Source: Thelephora terrestris (lineage: Eukaryota > Basidiomycota > Agaricomycetes > Thelephorales > Thelephoraceae). From it: 64,000 nt of DNA. How positions within the stretch are numbered: position 1 is the first letter of the stretch; each line of letters begins with the position of its first letter. The position numbers and the translations under genes were made by a program. The stretch covers positions 1,736,001 through 1,800,000 of the forward strand of contig WIUZ02000001.1 of assembly GCA_015956445.1 (NCBI GenBank), given 5' to 3'. Shown one piece after another: positions 49,601-64,000 of the stretch. Below the pieces are notes generated by a model. That model was not told where the DNA came from, did no database searches, and saw only the letters and a list, made by a program, of their open reading frames with translations.

Positions 49601-50984
49601 GATTGGGCCGGGGAGGGGAAACTCGTGAATGTATACTGAGTTGGCCTTGGAAAGGACGGCAGCAAGACCATGAGGCAAGTCCTCACTCACGCCCCAAACC
49701 ATGACTGCCTCTCCGGAATCCTCTGGTTCCGGCACGATGACTACGCACTTGCGTTCCAAAAGGATGTCTTCCGCGGCTGTGCCAGTGAGCAACCTGTGCT
49801 GACGCTTGGGGAAGTTTATCGATGCAGAGGTAAGCACGGTTTCCAACCCTCCCACAGTGGACTTGATTGCCTCGACGACCCTTATGACCCCTTCCCTCTC
49901 GCCAGTGACGGTAATTTCCCTCGCAGCGGCATCGAACGAAGTTTCGACGTAGCGACCCTCAGCAGCTGCCTCGATGGCGGGACGGCGATCGCTTAGGAAC
50001 GGCAGGATATGTGGAGGGACTTCACGGATTTTCTGGGTAGTGTTGGAGGTCCTCGACGCAATAATCTCGTTGATGCGGAGACGGGCTTCTTCAACGTGAG
50101 GACGCGCACCCCTAATGGTGACCGGGATGGTGGCTTCTTGCTCGTCTTGTTCAATAACCAGAGGAGTAGTCGTGCCCGATGCCGAGGGGGTTGTGCCATT
50201 GGTAGGAAGGGTAGCGTTTGAACGAGTGAGAGTCAACCCATCCCTAGGAGGGACGTCCACACGAGCACCAGTATCTTCCCGAATCTGCTTCAGCGTCGCG
50301 CCTACAATCTAAATATCAATGAAGAAGAATAAAAGGCAAATAAGGTGACCCCACCTCTGGCTCCGATGATGAAAGGGATGGTCGACGCGGGAGCCTGGAC
50401 GATCAAAGTCACCACGGGAGAACAGATTGCAGCCAGTGCATCCTTAGCCTTGTCCAAGTCCTTCTGAGATTCGGACTTCAAGTAGAAGGTAGTCTCTTTC
50501 CTGTGATTCGTGGAAGCCTCAATTTTGACCTTGTACCTTTGGGTAATGCCCCTGGTAACCTCGCTGAGTGTCATGGGACGCCCATCCTTTCCGGCACTGG
50601 AGAGGTCGATGTCTTGAAGGATGAATGATTCGGTAACACCAGATGGCTTGATGCGGGGTCTAACACTCCAAGCGGACGTCGCGGCCTGAGTTTGAGTCGG
50701 GGCAGCCGTAGAAGGAGACAAAGACGGGAAATGCTCTTGGGAGCCGGTGTCAAGTTTATCATGAGGTGCTTGGCGGGATCGGGACGGAGCCACAGGAACA
50801 GGACCCACGGGTCCAGACAAGCTGGGGAACGGATCCGGAGCACCCTCGAGTTCGTGCCTCTTCTGCTCATGTTCGCGGAAGAGCGGAAAACCCCACGGTA
50901 GGAAATGCAGTCAGAATCACTTCCCACCTCACAGCGCATGCACCACGGATAACTGACCTGAAGCTCAGCGGCAGAAAATGCCAT
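46656..50984 (-). CDS. SCP160: Vigilin / Scp160-type multi-KH-domain RNA-binding protein
   Basis: Polysome- and ER-associated RNA-binding protein with an array of KH domains. ATG 50984 gives MAFSAAELQ, then an intron and a disordered lead (DPFPSLSGPVG...). KH repeats follow through the rest of the protein. GxxG-type loops visible in order include IIGARGG (50.37 kb), FGKFGAALNAI (49.04 kb), LIGAGGQGLKDLI (47.86 kb), ILGKGGANIKEIKDN (48.07 kb), LIGRGGQHLNELQKK (47.56 kb) and IVGSRGANVSRLRSE (46.89 kb). Some loops are degenerate, as in other vigilins. The C-terminus reads DYLPGTEEAVKAAKEAILAI and stops at TAA 46656-46658. Size (about 4.3 kb with introns) and the run of KH domains fit vigilin, not the two- or three-KH families. 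Confidence 0.92.
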
Positions 50985-51419
50985 CTTTGACCGATCCAGC
51001 AAGGAAAACCGGTTTAAGTGGAGTGTCCGAGTAACGGTAAGCCGGTGACGGGAAAACCTAGAGAGGGAGCGCAATCAAGCGAGTTGTAGTGCTGGCCGCA
51101 AGAAATGAGACGTGTTAATGAAAGAGAGGTTGGCGCTTAGACGCCACCCGCTTCCGAACTGCATCCGCGATCAGATGGAATATCGGCAATAACTGGGAAC
51201 GTTCTTCGGGATCCTGTATCAGAACACATTTTCTAGGCACCGGACAGCATATAGAGTGGACAGGGCTGCCTCAGCCCACCACATCGATGGAAGCAAGGTT
51301 TTGGCCACGCCAGGTTAGCAGTTTTCTAGTATCGGCATTAAGTGGATATTGTCCAGAACGATGGTATGCTACAAGCTATGCGATTCTAGTAAATAACGTC
51401 CTCATGCCTGTGACCTCCC
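50985..51419. other. Intergenic spacer
   Basis: 435 bp between vigilin and ERO1, both on the minus strand. Presumed vigilin promoter; nothing else is seen. Confidence 0.5.
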
Positions 51420-53328
51420 TCAGAGTTCGATGTGCAATGGGTTGTCCGTATTCCGTCGCGATCTCGAAAACACTGACGCAAAACTCTTCCTGAGTGAGGC
51501 TATGTTTGCGGCGCAGTCCTTCGCACCAGCCTTGCAGTACTCGTAGAAAGCCGACGAACGGGTTCGGAGGCTTTCCATAAGTGGAGAAGACTTCATGAAT
51601 TCAATCTAATCAGGAGCCATCAGGTGCTGCACCGTCGCTCATAGACGCTCACGACTCACATCATTCAGTGAGTTTGGTTCGCGTTCTGCGGCCCACATGC
51701 CTCTGAAGAGGTTGACGGCGTGCAAACTCTCTGCAAATCGGTGAAGGGTGTTCATGAGGGCAACCACTTCTGAGCGAGTCAGAAGATTCTTGTTGGAGTT
51801 GGGGCTAGAACCGATCAGCTTAAAAATCCAGGCGCAAGCAAGGTATAGGACTTACTCTAGCGCCTTTTCATCGAGCTCAAAGAGGATTTTCATCGCAGTT
51901 GCCACTCCCGTGGTCTGAACCTTTCCCCATAACCTACATTTATCACAACCAACACAATCCATGATCCTCGTAACATTCCTGAAGTGATCCTTGAATTGCT
52001 GCTTCAAGACCTACGCGTGGTCGTGAGTAAAGGGATTCCCGGACGAGTGATTTTCGCTTACATTGGAGTCCCCTCTGGCAAACATCAATTTTTCATCAAA
52101 CTTGCCCACTTGGTGAGCAATGTTAATGATGTTTCCCAGAAGACTCTTAGTCTGAACATCTTCTTCGTGTGTGCCCGTTGAACAGTAGTCGTATGCGGAC
52201 AGGTAAGGACCAAGCCGGGAAACTGCTCGCAACAAGAGAACAGTGTTGAAGTACATCTGCTGTAATCGGTCAGGATGTGCGCCAGCTCGATCTATGAAAC
52301 ATTGGAGGTTTGGTGCCTGCAAGGTAATTACTTCAGAACGTGTGGACTCAGCGCCCAAAGTGTTTACTTGCCCATGTTCCTGTAGTTTGATTGAAGAACT
52401 CCATGCAAATATGCGTGGATATCGATGTGTGCAAGCCTGAAATGACCTTGTAGAAGACTCTCTTCTCCACGCACGTGTCCTCAGGCCCAGGTTTCAATAA
52501 CAACGTGTCCGGAACGGAAACTACAGGTTTGCTCGATGACCAAGTGGCTTCAGATTGTCCAAAACAATTCTCCTGATATATGGCATTCCAGACACGATGG
52601 GAGGCAGGGGCAGCGTAACCGGTGAACCGTTCAGGGTTTTCAACCAGGTCGATATATTCACCCTCGGTGGAGGAGTCCAGGAAGCAGAAGTCGGAATCCC
52701 GATAGTAACATCCAGGCAAATTATTGATCTGATACATGTTCAATGACAAATGCGGTGAGGGGAATAACAAGATGCACACCTCGACCTCAGAAGGCACCTC
52801 GACCTTGCTGAGAGCACTCGCCCTCCACCTTTCAGGAATGTCATTCTGCCTGAAGTTTAGTCGCCTTGCAGAGTCTGACAGAGAAAACTTGCCTCGTCAA
52901 CCGTGGTTATGCCACACTCTCGGTTCATACAAACCCCATTCTCTTGCCAGAACGGACATTCACGGTACAGATCCACCTGAGAAAGTAATTAGGCGGGTGT
53001 CATTGGAGGAATAGGTATCACACACCCTGAAATACCTAAAGAAGGGAGTCTCCACCAATTCGTGTAGTTGTTGGAATAACTCCGAACCGACGCTGTCCAA
53101 TGCTTCAAAATTACATTCTGTTGTTTCGATCGGGCCTGTTAACTGAAGGGACCATCAGCGCTTCTAGTGCAGCAAGAGACAATGGAACAGACATACAGTA
53201 GTCTTGCAAACGGCACTTGGTGTAGCCGAAGACGGGGAATGTTCGGATGGAGATTGGGTAGAGTCAACGATGACACTCGAACTCAAGATTAACGAAAGGA
53301 ATGTAGCCATCCGTCTAACGGAGACCAT
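51420..53328 (-). CDS. ERO1: Endoplasmic reticulum oxidoreductin 1 (Ero1)
   Basis: FAD-dependent ER thiol oxidase that reoxidises protein disulfide isomerase. ATG 53328 opens a signal peptide ([20 protein letters not shown]). Next come [20 protein letters not shown] and [16 protein letters not shown], then the FAD-site region [31 protein letters not shown] and [19 protein letters not shown]. The essential C-x-x-C-x-x-C centre is visible as [17 protein letters not shown] (about 51.9 kb). The end, [20 protein letters not shown] and [15 protein letters not shown], stops at TGA 51420-51422. More than eight short introns. All core catalytic and FAD motifs are intact, so it should be active. A UPR-element-like site lies 136 bp upstream of the start codon. 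Confidence 0.94.
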
Positions 53329-53722
53329 GATGATGTAGGGCAGGTGGTGTTAAGTGAGACAGCCCCGAGTGGCTTGTTGGGAGTGGAAGAGTGTGGTGGA
53401 TGCTGTTCGCAGCTCCGGTCTTGAGAGAGCATGACCAATCAGGATGAACGAGCGATTAGTTCGCCACGTCAGTACTTCAGTACTTCAGCTCTAATAGCCT
53501 ACGACTTGAATGATTAGTCTCAATCCCTCAGGTCACATAACGTTTGTAATCAACTGAGCCTAATCCAACTACGATACACTAGAAAACTTCCCGTGATGAA
53601 TTTACTTGCTCGACTACAAAATTTTGTGATACACCGAATTACAAATTGAACGCGTCCGGTCACAACACCGTCACGCGTCGCCTTAAGTCGCGACTTGCTC
53701 TTAACCCCCCAAACCACCAGTG
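53329..53722. promoter_or_regulatory. Divergent promoter ERO1 / SMC3 with a UPRE-like site
   Basis: 394 bp between the two start codons. On the ERO1 strand it contains TGACGTGG (plus-strand CCACGTCA at 53464-53471), identical to the metazoan/fungal unfolded-protein-response element core. A short direct repeat (CAGTACTT twice, 53470-53485) lies beside it. Confidence 0.6.
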
Positions 53723-58169
<4,447 letters not shown>

Positions 58170-58962
58170 TGCGGCGAAATGCAATTGGCTTTCATCATCA
58201 TCTCGATATGGGACTTTCTCCGCCCGCGACCTCGAGGTGTACCATCACTCTCCTGTAGCATTAATATCTAATACGCCAATAGATGATTCTATAATCGTAT
58301 CACTCCTTTATTTGACCGGGTCCCTGGCGATGTGGTGCATGATCGAATGGTAGGCACGGAAACAAATGCAGGCGAGTAAGGATGTACCTGGGTGGCGACT
58401 GGTACTGAGGAAGATCCGGTTTGCCTGCACAGACAGGCCAGATAGGAAAGGTCAATGTTCATCCAACCGGGCACCAATCCACGCATTGGGCGCGCGTTGT
58501 ACAATGCCTGTTCTACGTGTCTGGTGATTTTGTTAGTCGGCCAACGCTTCCGAGGGTTAGAAAGGTTCTGTGAACAAGCAGCGGGCGGAGTTGTGCCGAG
58601 GCTGCGCCTCTCCCAGGCACGGCAAGCGGCCCCCCTTCTCACAGTGCCGCGTTGGAAATGTTGGAAGTGCCTGGGTGCTACGAATCGGAGGTGAGGCAAT
58701 CATACATTGAGTGGGTTGTACATAATGATGCGGCAGTTAGTTCTTCCTATACAGACTACGAGCCCGGGACGCTTCGGTCGTTCACCGCCAGGGAAGGTTG
58801 TGAAAGGTGGAAATTAGGTTCCTCCATTCAACATTCCGAGGAACTCCCCAATTCGACGTGTGTGGTAAGCTGGACGTCTCGCCGGCAATGCCCTGGATCC
58901 GTGGTCGAACTGTACGAAGCAGCACGCGATCCGGGAGTAAGTGAAATCAGCCCCAGGCACAA
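58170..58962. other. Convergent intergenic region
   Basis: About 0.8 kb between SMC3 and the DUF6533 gene, holding both 3' ends. A minus-strand frame at 58.29-58.7 kb has no family features and is treated as chance. Confidence 0.5.
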
Positions 58963-60341
58963 TCAGTCGATGGGTGTCTGGACAAACCTGTAAGAGCTGG
59001 AGAGTATAGATCTGACCATGTGACAAGACACCATGGGACTGAAAGAAAGGGTGAGGATGTCGCAAAGTTGGCGAAAGTGGATGAAGCCGCACATGATCAC
59101 TGCGCACAGAACGCTAGTTATTCCGAGCAGAACGCCTGGAGGAATCGAATTAGCTCGCGGATCACCTTCCATGCCAGATGACAATGACCCGTACCGCTCC
59201 CATCATTATACACGCCCACCTGGATGACAACCAGCTTTAACCGCCGGCCGGTGTTCAGGGCCGTCAAATCTGACTCACCGTGACAAATATTTGGAAGAGG
59301 AGGACCAGGAAGAAAAACCCGAGACCTTGGCGGATGAGCAAATTCGCGAAGCCCGATTTGGGGTCAAACTTGCGAAGACCGATAATCGTCAAGGTGACGA
59401 TCACACACTCTACGCCGAGAGCTGGGGAAACCGTAATCAGAGGGCGAAGGCTGATTTTGTTTCTTTTGCCACCCACCGTAGGGCGCAAATATCCCAAGAC
59501 TGTCCGCCTGTGAGCCGGGGATGACAATGCAACTTTGAAGGTCGTTGCTCCAGGCCGCGGATGAGTACCGTTTTCCGAACCCTCCACCTCGAATCAGGAT
59601 TGGCGTGGGCGACAGGGCCAACATATAGGAACACATACCTACGCAAATAAGGATAACCTCCCCTGAAACAAGCAACCCCAGTGATAGAACAATATACCAC
59701 CGGTAGGACCAGATAATGACCCTATTGCCAACTCAGTTTGGTTCACGAGCGGGGTGGGTGAGGGATATAACGTACGTGCGAACGAGTACATTTACGGATG
59801 CAGCGACAACGGCGACTTTCCCCAGAAGCTGGAGTAGCGGTGAGATACAGGACTTGAGCGGACGCGCTAGAGAAGGGACATACGACCCCACCGAGATATA
59901 GTGCTAAAAACCTGTTTGTGAACAGAGTGATTCATGATGCAAAAAGAACTCACCATCACAGTTCAGTGGGACTTTCGATGACTGAAAGAGTAGACTAAAG
60001 CTCGTCAGTGCAGGTCAAAGGTTGTTTTGGAGATGACAGTTACCATGCAATCACGAAACCTAACGTTGAGTAACGGGCGAGGAAGTATGGGATCTAATCG
60101 GTTGAATACAACGTAGAATGGGCGGAGAAGTGGACAAACCAGAGGCCATCGTAGCTTCAGCTTTCCCTCAATAAAATTAATCTCGAACCAGAGAGTTATT
60201 GAATAGTCCCACCTGCAATCAGAGTGGGTGATGCTTGCGGATAACTCGGCCGCCATGCATGGGGACTCACAGGAACATGCCGTATGTGACGAGGGTAACC
60301 TCGTCGTATATGACACCGTCTGAAAGCGTTTCCTGCGCCAT
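58963..60341 (-). CDS. DUF6533-type seven-helix membrane protein
   Basis: Integral membrane protein of a family greatly expanded in agaricomycetes. Its receptor-like topology is known but its ligand is not. ATG 60341 gives MAQETLSDGVIYDEVTLVTY, spliced into MFLWDYSITLWFEINFIEGK (the DUF6533 signature of a short helix plus W-Y-T.E..FI). Next come PLLRPFYVVFNRLDPIL, SCISPLLQLLGKVAVVAASV, RWYIVLSLGLLVSGEVILIC, LGVECVIVTLTIIGLRKF, LLIRQGLGFFFLVLLFQIFV and IPPGVLLGITSVLCAVIMCG, about seven hydrophobic helices. The tail RQLCDILTLSFSPM runs to a stop at 58963, though an intron could alter the last residues. Start choice rests on frame continuity with the first helix. At least six introns. Confidence 0.75.
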
Positions 60342-62067
60342 CTCTGGGCTTGGGCAGGAAGGAAAGCTGATGCGTCGAGTGTGGGATGGTCGTCGTGATA
60401 TAAGTCAGCATTCTGAAGCAAGTCCGCGTTGTCGGAAGCCGGAAAACTCATACTCGATCATCATCCCGATCGGCTGCATAAGCGCGTCAAAATCGTTTTT
60501 TCTGTTTTCCTCATTCCTAAACAACGTAAAGGCTTCAAAACCACAGAAAAGTGCTACCCACTTAGATTTATTTGTATGTGGCATGTATTGCCAGTCCGGC
60601 CTCAGAGTGGGCCAAGTGCGTGCGGCGCATTGGAATATTCATCAAGGGTTGGCTAAATGATTTGGCAACAACGGGTGATCCAATCTTCCCGGCAAAGGGG
60701 CGGATGGATCCAAAACCAGCATGGGAGCTTGATCTCGGCCTCCGGGGTGTTGGCCTTATGTCCCGGTGCCCATCTTGAGCACAAGTAGCGGTGATTTTTG
60801 GACGGGCAGGAGGAAACCCTCGACCACTCCGAACAATCTCAACGGGCTGCTAAGTGATCAAACTTTTAGTCACCCATTCATCTTGATGGGTCAAGTCAAG
60901 TAACTTGGCCTTGCGATTCCCCTCTCGCCTCTACAATCATGAGATGACGGAGAGTCGTGCGTTCCCTGCGATACTGTCCACTCTCTCCACGAAATTACGG
61001 CGTGCCGAGGGGCTCGCGAAATCCTGCAGGTGTCAGATAGAATTTGGCAGCGAGAGTTGGGATTGGAGTGGATTGGAGCTGTGTGTATCTCTTTGCATTG
61101 CTTCCACTGGCGGCCCTGTTGGAATACAATTATCGACTAATACGTTAGTCACGCTGAAACTCTCCTCAACAGCATTTCGTCTTGCATCACTGTCCCCGGC
61201 CCATGCAGATTTCGACCTTTTTTTCCGTGATTGTCACAGACGTACGTCCGGGGGTCACCGCTTTCCGCACATCTGGAAGTCTCCAAACTGCAAGCTCGGC
61301 CACACCTGCAATACAGGACGTGCCTTTGTAGGGCCGAGATTGGGATGACTACTACTTTTCCTGTGAGCCCCGAACCCCATTATCCTTGTGGATCACCACT
61401 TACAACCATGCCTTCAAGGATTGCTCAGTTCAGTGTGCTATCCGATACATTGTCCATTGGCACGTTGATCACGCCCGCTGTGCATTCCTAATCCCGCTCA
61501 ATCGAATGGCTGGAGGTGTCACTGCCAACTCTGCTATCGTTTCCGATCTGATTCCGACTGGACATCTCGGTCCTGCAAGCTTCAACCGTTGTAGATTTTG
61601 CCGCCTTGGCTATCCCGCTTGGTTCTACGGAAGGAGGATGCGAACAAAAACACCTGGGGGCCAAAATGAAATACGGATCATTGACTCAGATCCACGTTAA
61701 GAAGCGGCAGATATCACGCAGCGCTCAAGCGTCGTCTCGAAGAGTGGCGCTGTGCAGCTGGTTATTCGCCACGATCTCATGGAGGCAATCAACTCTGCCA
61801 CATGGGGGTTAACCATGCGGCAGAACAAACCTAGTTCACTCCCGCAACGCATGCCCTGTACAACTCGGCTGGCACTTGACCACCCATCCTTCCTTGCGGT
61901 AGCTATGAGGAGCTTTCTCATGAGTATAGTACTAACTCCTGCATCGCAGCTGGTTTTAATATGGCCCTTGGCGGTCTCGGGAGCATATTTAAACCTCATG
62001 TGTTCCGGATCCTTCGCGCCCTTTTAACAGGATAAATTTCTCTTGCTTTCGTGCGTGTCTTTCCATC
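60342..62067. other. Intergenic region with broken coding-like stretches
   Basis: 1.7 kb. Near 61.6-61.7 kb the plus strand shows a frame with AALAIPLGSTEGGCEQKHLG and, in another frame, LGPASFNRCRFCRLGYPAWF. Neither extends into a recognisable protein. Decayed gene remnants are possible. Confidence 0.35.
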
Positions 62068-62468
62068 ATGACTGCGCGGCATCGTGCTGCCCCCGGAACC
62101 CGACCTTCTCACCCTAAGGAAAAAGTGCCTCAGCAAGCGTACGATTACAGGCTTGAGTTTCCAGAGCACGCCTCGCATTCTTCGAGGAAGCGGAGAGACC
62201 ATCGCCGCAAGGAAGAACGCCGTGCGTCCGAGCGCGGTACTACATAGTAGTCGACCCAACATTTGGCGACGGACTGTATTCCTTGAACGGCCCTCTGTTG
62301 CCACTGATGGGCCGACGAATGCAGCGCGAGCGGATGTTAGAATACACGCAACATTTCTTATACTGGCACAACATAGACGAGGAATTAGACATTCAAGACA
62401 TATTTAAACCTCGTATAGCTCTTCCGATAGACTATCGCTTTTACGCTAGAGGTAAGTTGAGTACTTAG
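62068..62468 (+). CDS. Possible small hypothetical gene
   Basis: An ATG at 62068 opens a basic frame (MTARHRAAPGTRPSHPKEKV... ending RRDHRRKEERRASERG). A second frame from about 62.23 kb reads YYIVVDPTFGDGLYSLNGPL, RERMLEYTQHFLYWHNIDEE and IFKPRIALPIDYRFYARGK before a TAG at 62466-62468. A GTAAGT donor sits at the end of the second part. The two frames cannot be joined by an obvious intron. The second part is strongly protein-like. It may be part of a gene whose other exons I cannot see, or a remnant. No function proposed. Confidence 0.35.
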
Positions 62469-62537
62469 CTCCAGTACCTCGTTGAAAGTGTTCCCGAGAA
62501 CCGATCACCGTTCCGGACCGCTTGGATCCGTTCTCCC

Positions 62538-64000
62538 ATGCCGAATCCTCAATACGAAAGACTCTCGACCTCGGATGAAATTCTAGACGACGAACGGCCA
62601 CCAAGGCCGAGGTTGCATTGGAACACTCCTCTTGCCAAGTATCTGCTTCTGGCATTCACATTCGTCGTCGTCGTGTTTTGTTCCTACAAGGCCGGCCAGT
62701 GGTCCGTCGAGGATCCGCAGCGCGCCGAAGATGGTGACATCAACACGGGGATAACCAAACCCAAACCAGACAACACTTCGACTGATACTCCCACCATGCC
62801 GGGAAACGGAAAGTACAGTGTTGGATAGTACGTACTCTTGCCTCTCGTTATGTTGTGGCAGATCTGATGAGACATGTCGGGTGAACAGCTTCGTCAATTG
62901 GTATGGTATGATATAACGCATCTAGCGCATCTCTCATCGCTCCTGTCCGCAGGGGTATCTATGGACGGAAGTATCCACCCTCACTGATTCCAGCGGAGGA
63001 TCTCACGTAAGCGAGAAGAATCCTTTCAGCAAAGCGCGAAGCCCTGATCTGCAACACCAGTCATATTTTATATGCGTTCGCCAACGTCCGAGCCGATTCC
63101 GGAGAAGTTATCCTCTCCGATAAATGGGCTGACGAAGAGATCCATTACCCTGGCGATTCATGGGACGAGAAGGGCCTCTTTGGCAACTTTAAAGCCATCT
63201 ACATGCTCAAGAAGCAGCATCGACATCTCAAGCTTCTCCTTTCCATAGGCGGGTTTCTCAACCAACTACTCCCCGAAATCGATGGACTGACCGAAAACTC
63301 CGTACAGGTGGCTGGACCTATTCCCCGTCATTCCACCCCGTAGTCGTCTCCCCAGCATTCCGCAGCAAGTTCGTAGAATCAGCTGTGAAACTTTTGGAGG
63401 ACTATGGACTTGATGGCTTGGACATCGATTATGAGTATCCTCAAAACGATGAACAGGCACGAGGTTACGCCCATCTCCTAGGGGAACTTCGCCACGCATT
63501 GGATGAACACCAGCGAAAGAAAGGGATCGACTACCGCTTCTTGCTGACAGCACGTTTACTTTCCTGGTCAGGAACGGACATTGTCTCACAGTAACTTGTT
63601 TGCGTAGATTGCTGCGCCCTGTGGTCCACAGCATTCCGAAAAGTTGCACGTGGCTGAAATGGATCGTCACCTCGATTTCTGGAACCTCATGGCCTATGAC
63701 TACGGTAGGACCTCCCTCTCGTCCCCCAAACTGCTGTTCTGATTCGCGTCACTCGTTCAGCCGGTTCCTGGGATCATGCCTCTGGACACCAAGCCAATAT
63801 TCGTGGTGGACTAATCAGCGGCGCCGAGGCCGTGAAATTCTATCATTCCAAAGGCGTCCCTCGTCACAAGCTCATCCTCGGCATCCCACTTTACGGCCGT
63901 TCCTTTATGAACACCGACGGTCCCGGCAAGCCATTCTCCGGTGTCGGTCCAGGTTCGTGGGAAGCGGGCGTGTACGACTACCGTGCTCTACCCCTCCCCG
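62538..64000 (+). CDS. GH18 chitinase with N-terminal membrane anchor (cut by window end)
   Basis: Endochitinase of glycoside hydrolase family 18. ATG 62538 opens about 32 polar residues, then one hydrophobic span ([18 protein letters not shown], residues about 36-53), so the protein is predicted to be a type II membrane protein, not freely secreted. The catalytic barrel follows: [69 protein letters not shown] (D-x-x-D-x-D-x-E with the catalytic Glu), [17 protein letters not shown] and [20 protein letters not shown]. The SIGGW motif is restored only by a GC-AG intron (63249-63307). The frame runs off the window at 64000. Likely role: cell-wall chitin remodelling, inferred from the anchor. Confidence 0.93.

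Overview
The window is nuclear DNA from a filamentous basidiomycete, most likely an agaricomycete. The genes are dense and broken by many short introns (about 45-90 nt, GT...AG, a few GC...AG). They include an AA9 lytic polysaccharide monooxygenase, a DUF6533-type seven-helix membrane protein, a PRO1-like Zn2Cys6 regulator and a Clr2-type silencing protein, and there is an intron-containing nuclear tRNA-Leu. I see no operons, CRISPR arrays, insertion sequences, recognisable transposons or defence-like cassettes. All gene models were read by hand from conserved motifs and splice-site phase, so exon ends at poorly conserved termini are approximate.

Layout. 0.2-9.0 kb: Sec7-domain ARF-GEF (GEA/GBF1, minus), proteasome alpha-4 subunit (minus), and a ZUP1-type C78 ubiquitin peptidase (plus) that shares a 151-bp divergent promoter with the proteasome gene. 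9-16 kb: secreted AA9 LPMO (plus) and a homeobox factor (minus), separated by about 2.2 kb with no recognisable gene. 16-23 kb: NDR/LATS-family kinase with a CRIB-like motif (plus), two-finger C2H2 factor (minus), BolA-like protein (minus). 23-26.5 kb: Clr2-type gene that seems to lose its C-terminal half, an unknown conserved gene, and tRNA-Leu(UAG). 26.7-33 kb: hypothetical protein, NAA50-type acetyltransferase, a second C2H2 factor, and a secreted CREG-like flavin-fold protein. 33-41 kb: conserved hypothetical protein, PRO1-like Zn2Cys6 regulator, long disordered protein (all minus). 42-58 kb: cell-wall-integrity MAPKK, PCL-type cyclin, vigilin/Scp160 multi-KH protein, ERO1 (all minus), then SMC3 (plus), which diverges from ERO1. 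58-64 kb: DUF6533 membrane protein (minus), a doubtful small gene, and a membrane-anchored GH18 chitinase cut off by the window end.

Most genes are housekeeping (vesicle traffic, proteasome, cohesin, oxidative folding) mixed with developmental regulators. The local links worth noting are the shared PRE6/ZUP1 promoter and a UPR-element-like site in the ERO1 promoter. The most striking structural observations are a 7-nt microexon carrying the catalytic cysteine codon of ZUP1, two GC-AG introns whose use is needed to restore protein motifs, and three stop-free introns of length 3n, two of which interrupt a functional motif. I did not find an undescribed multi-gene system.
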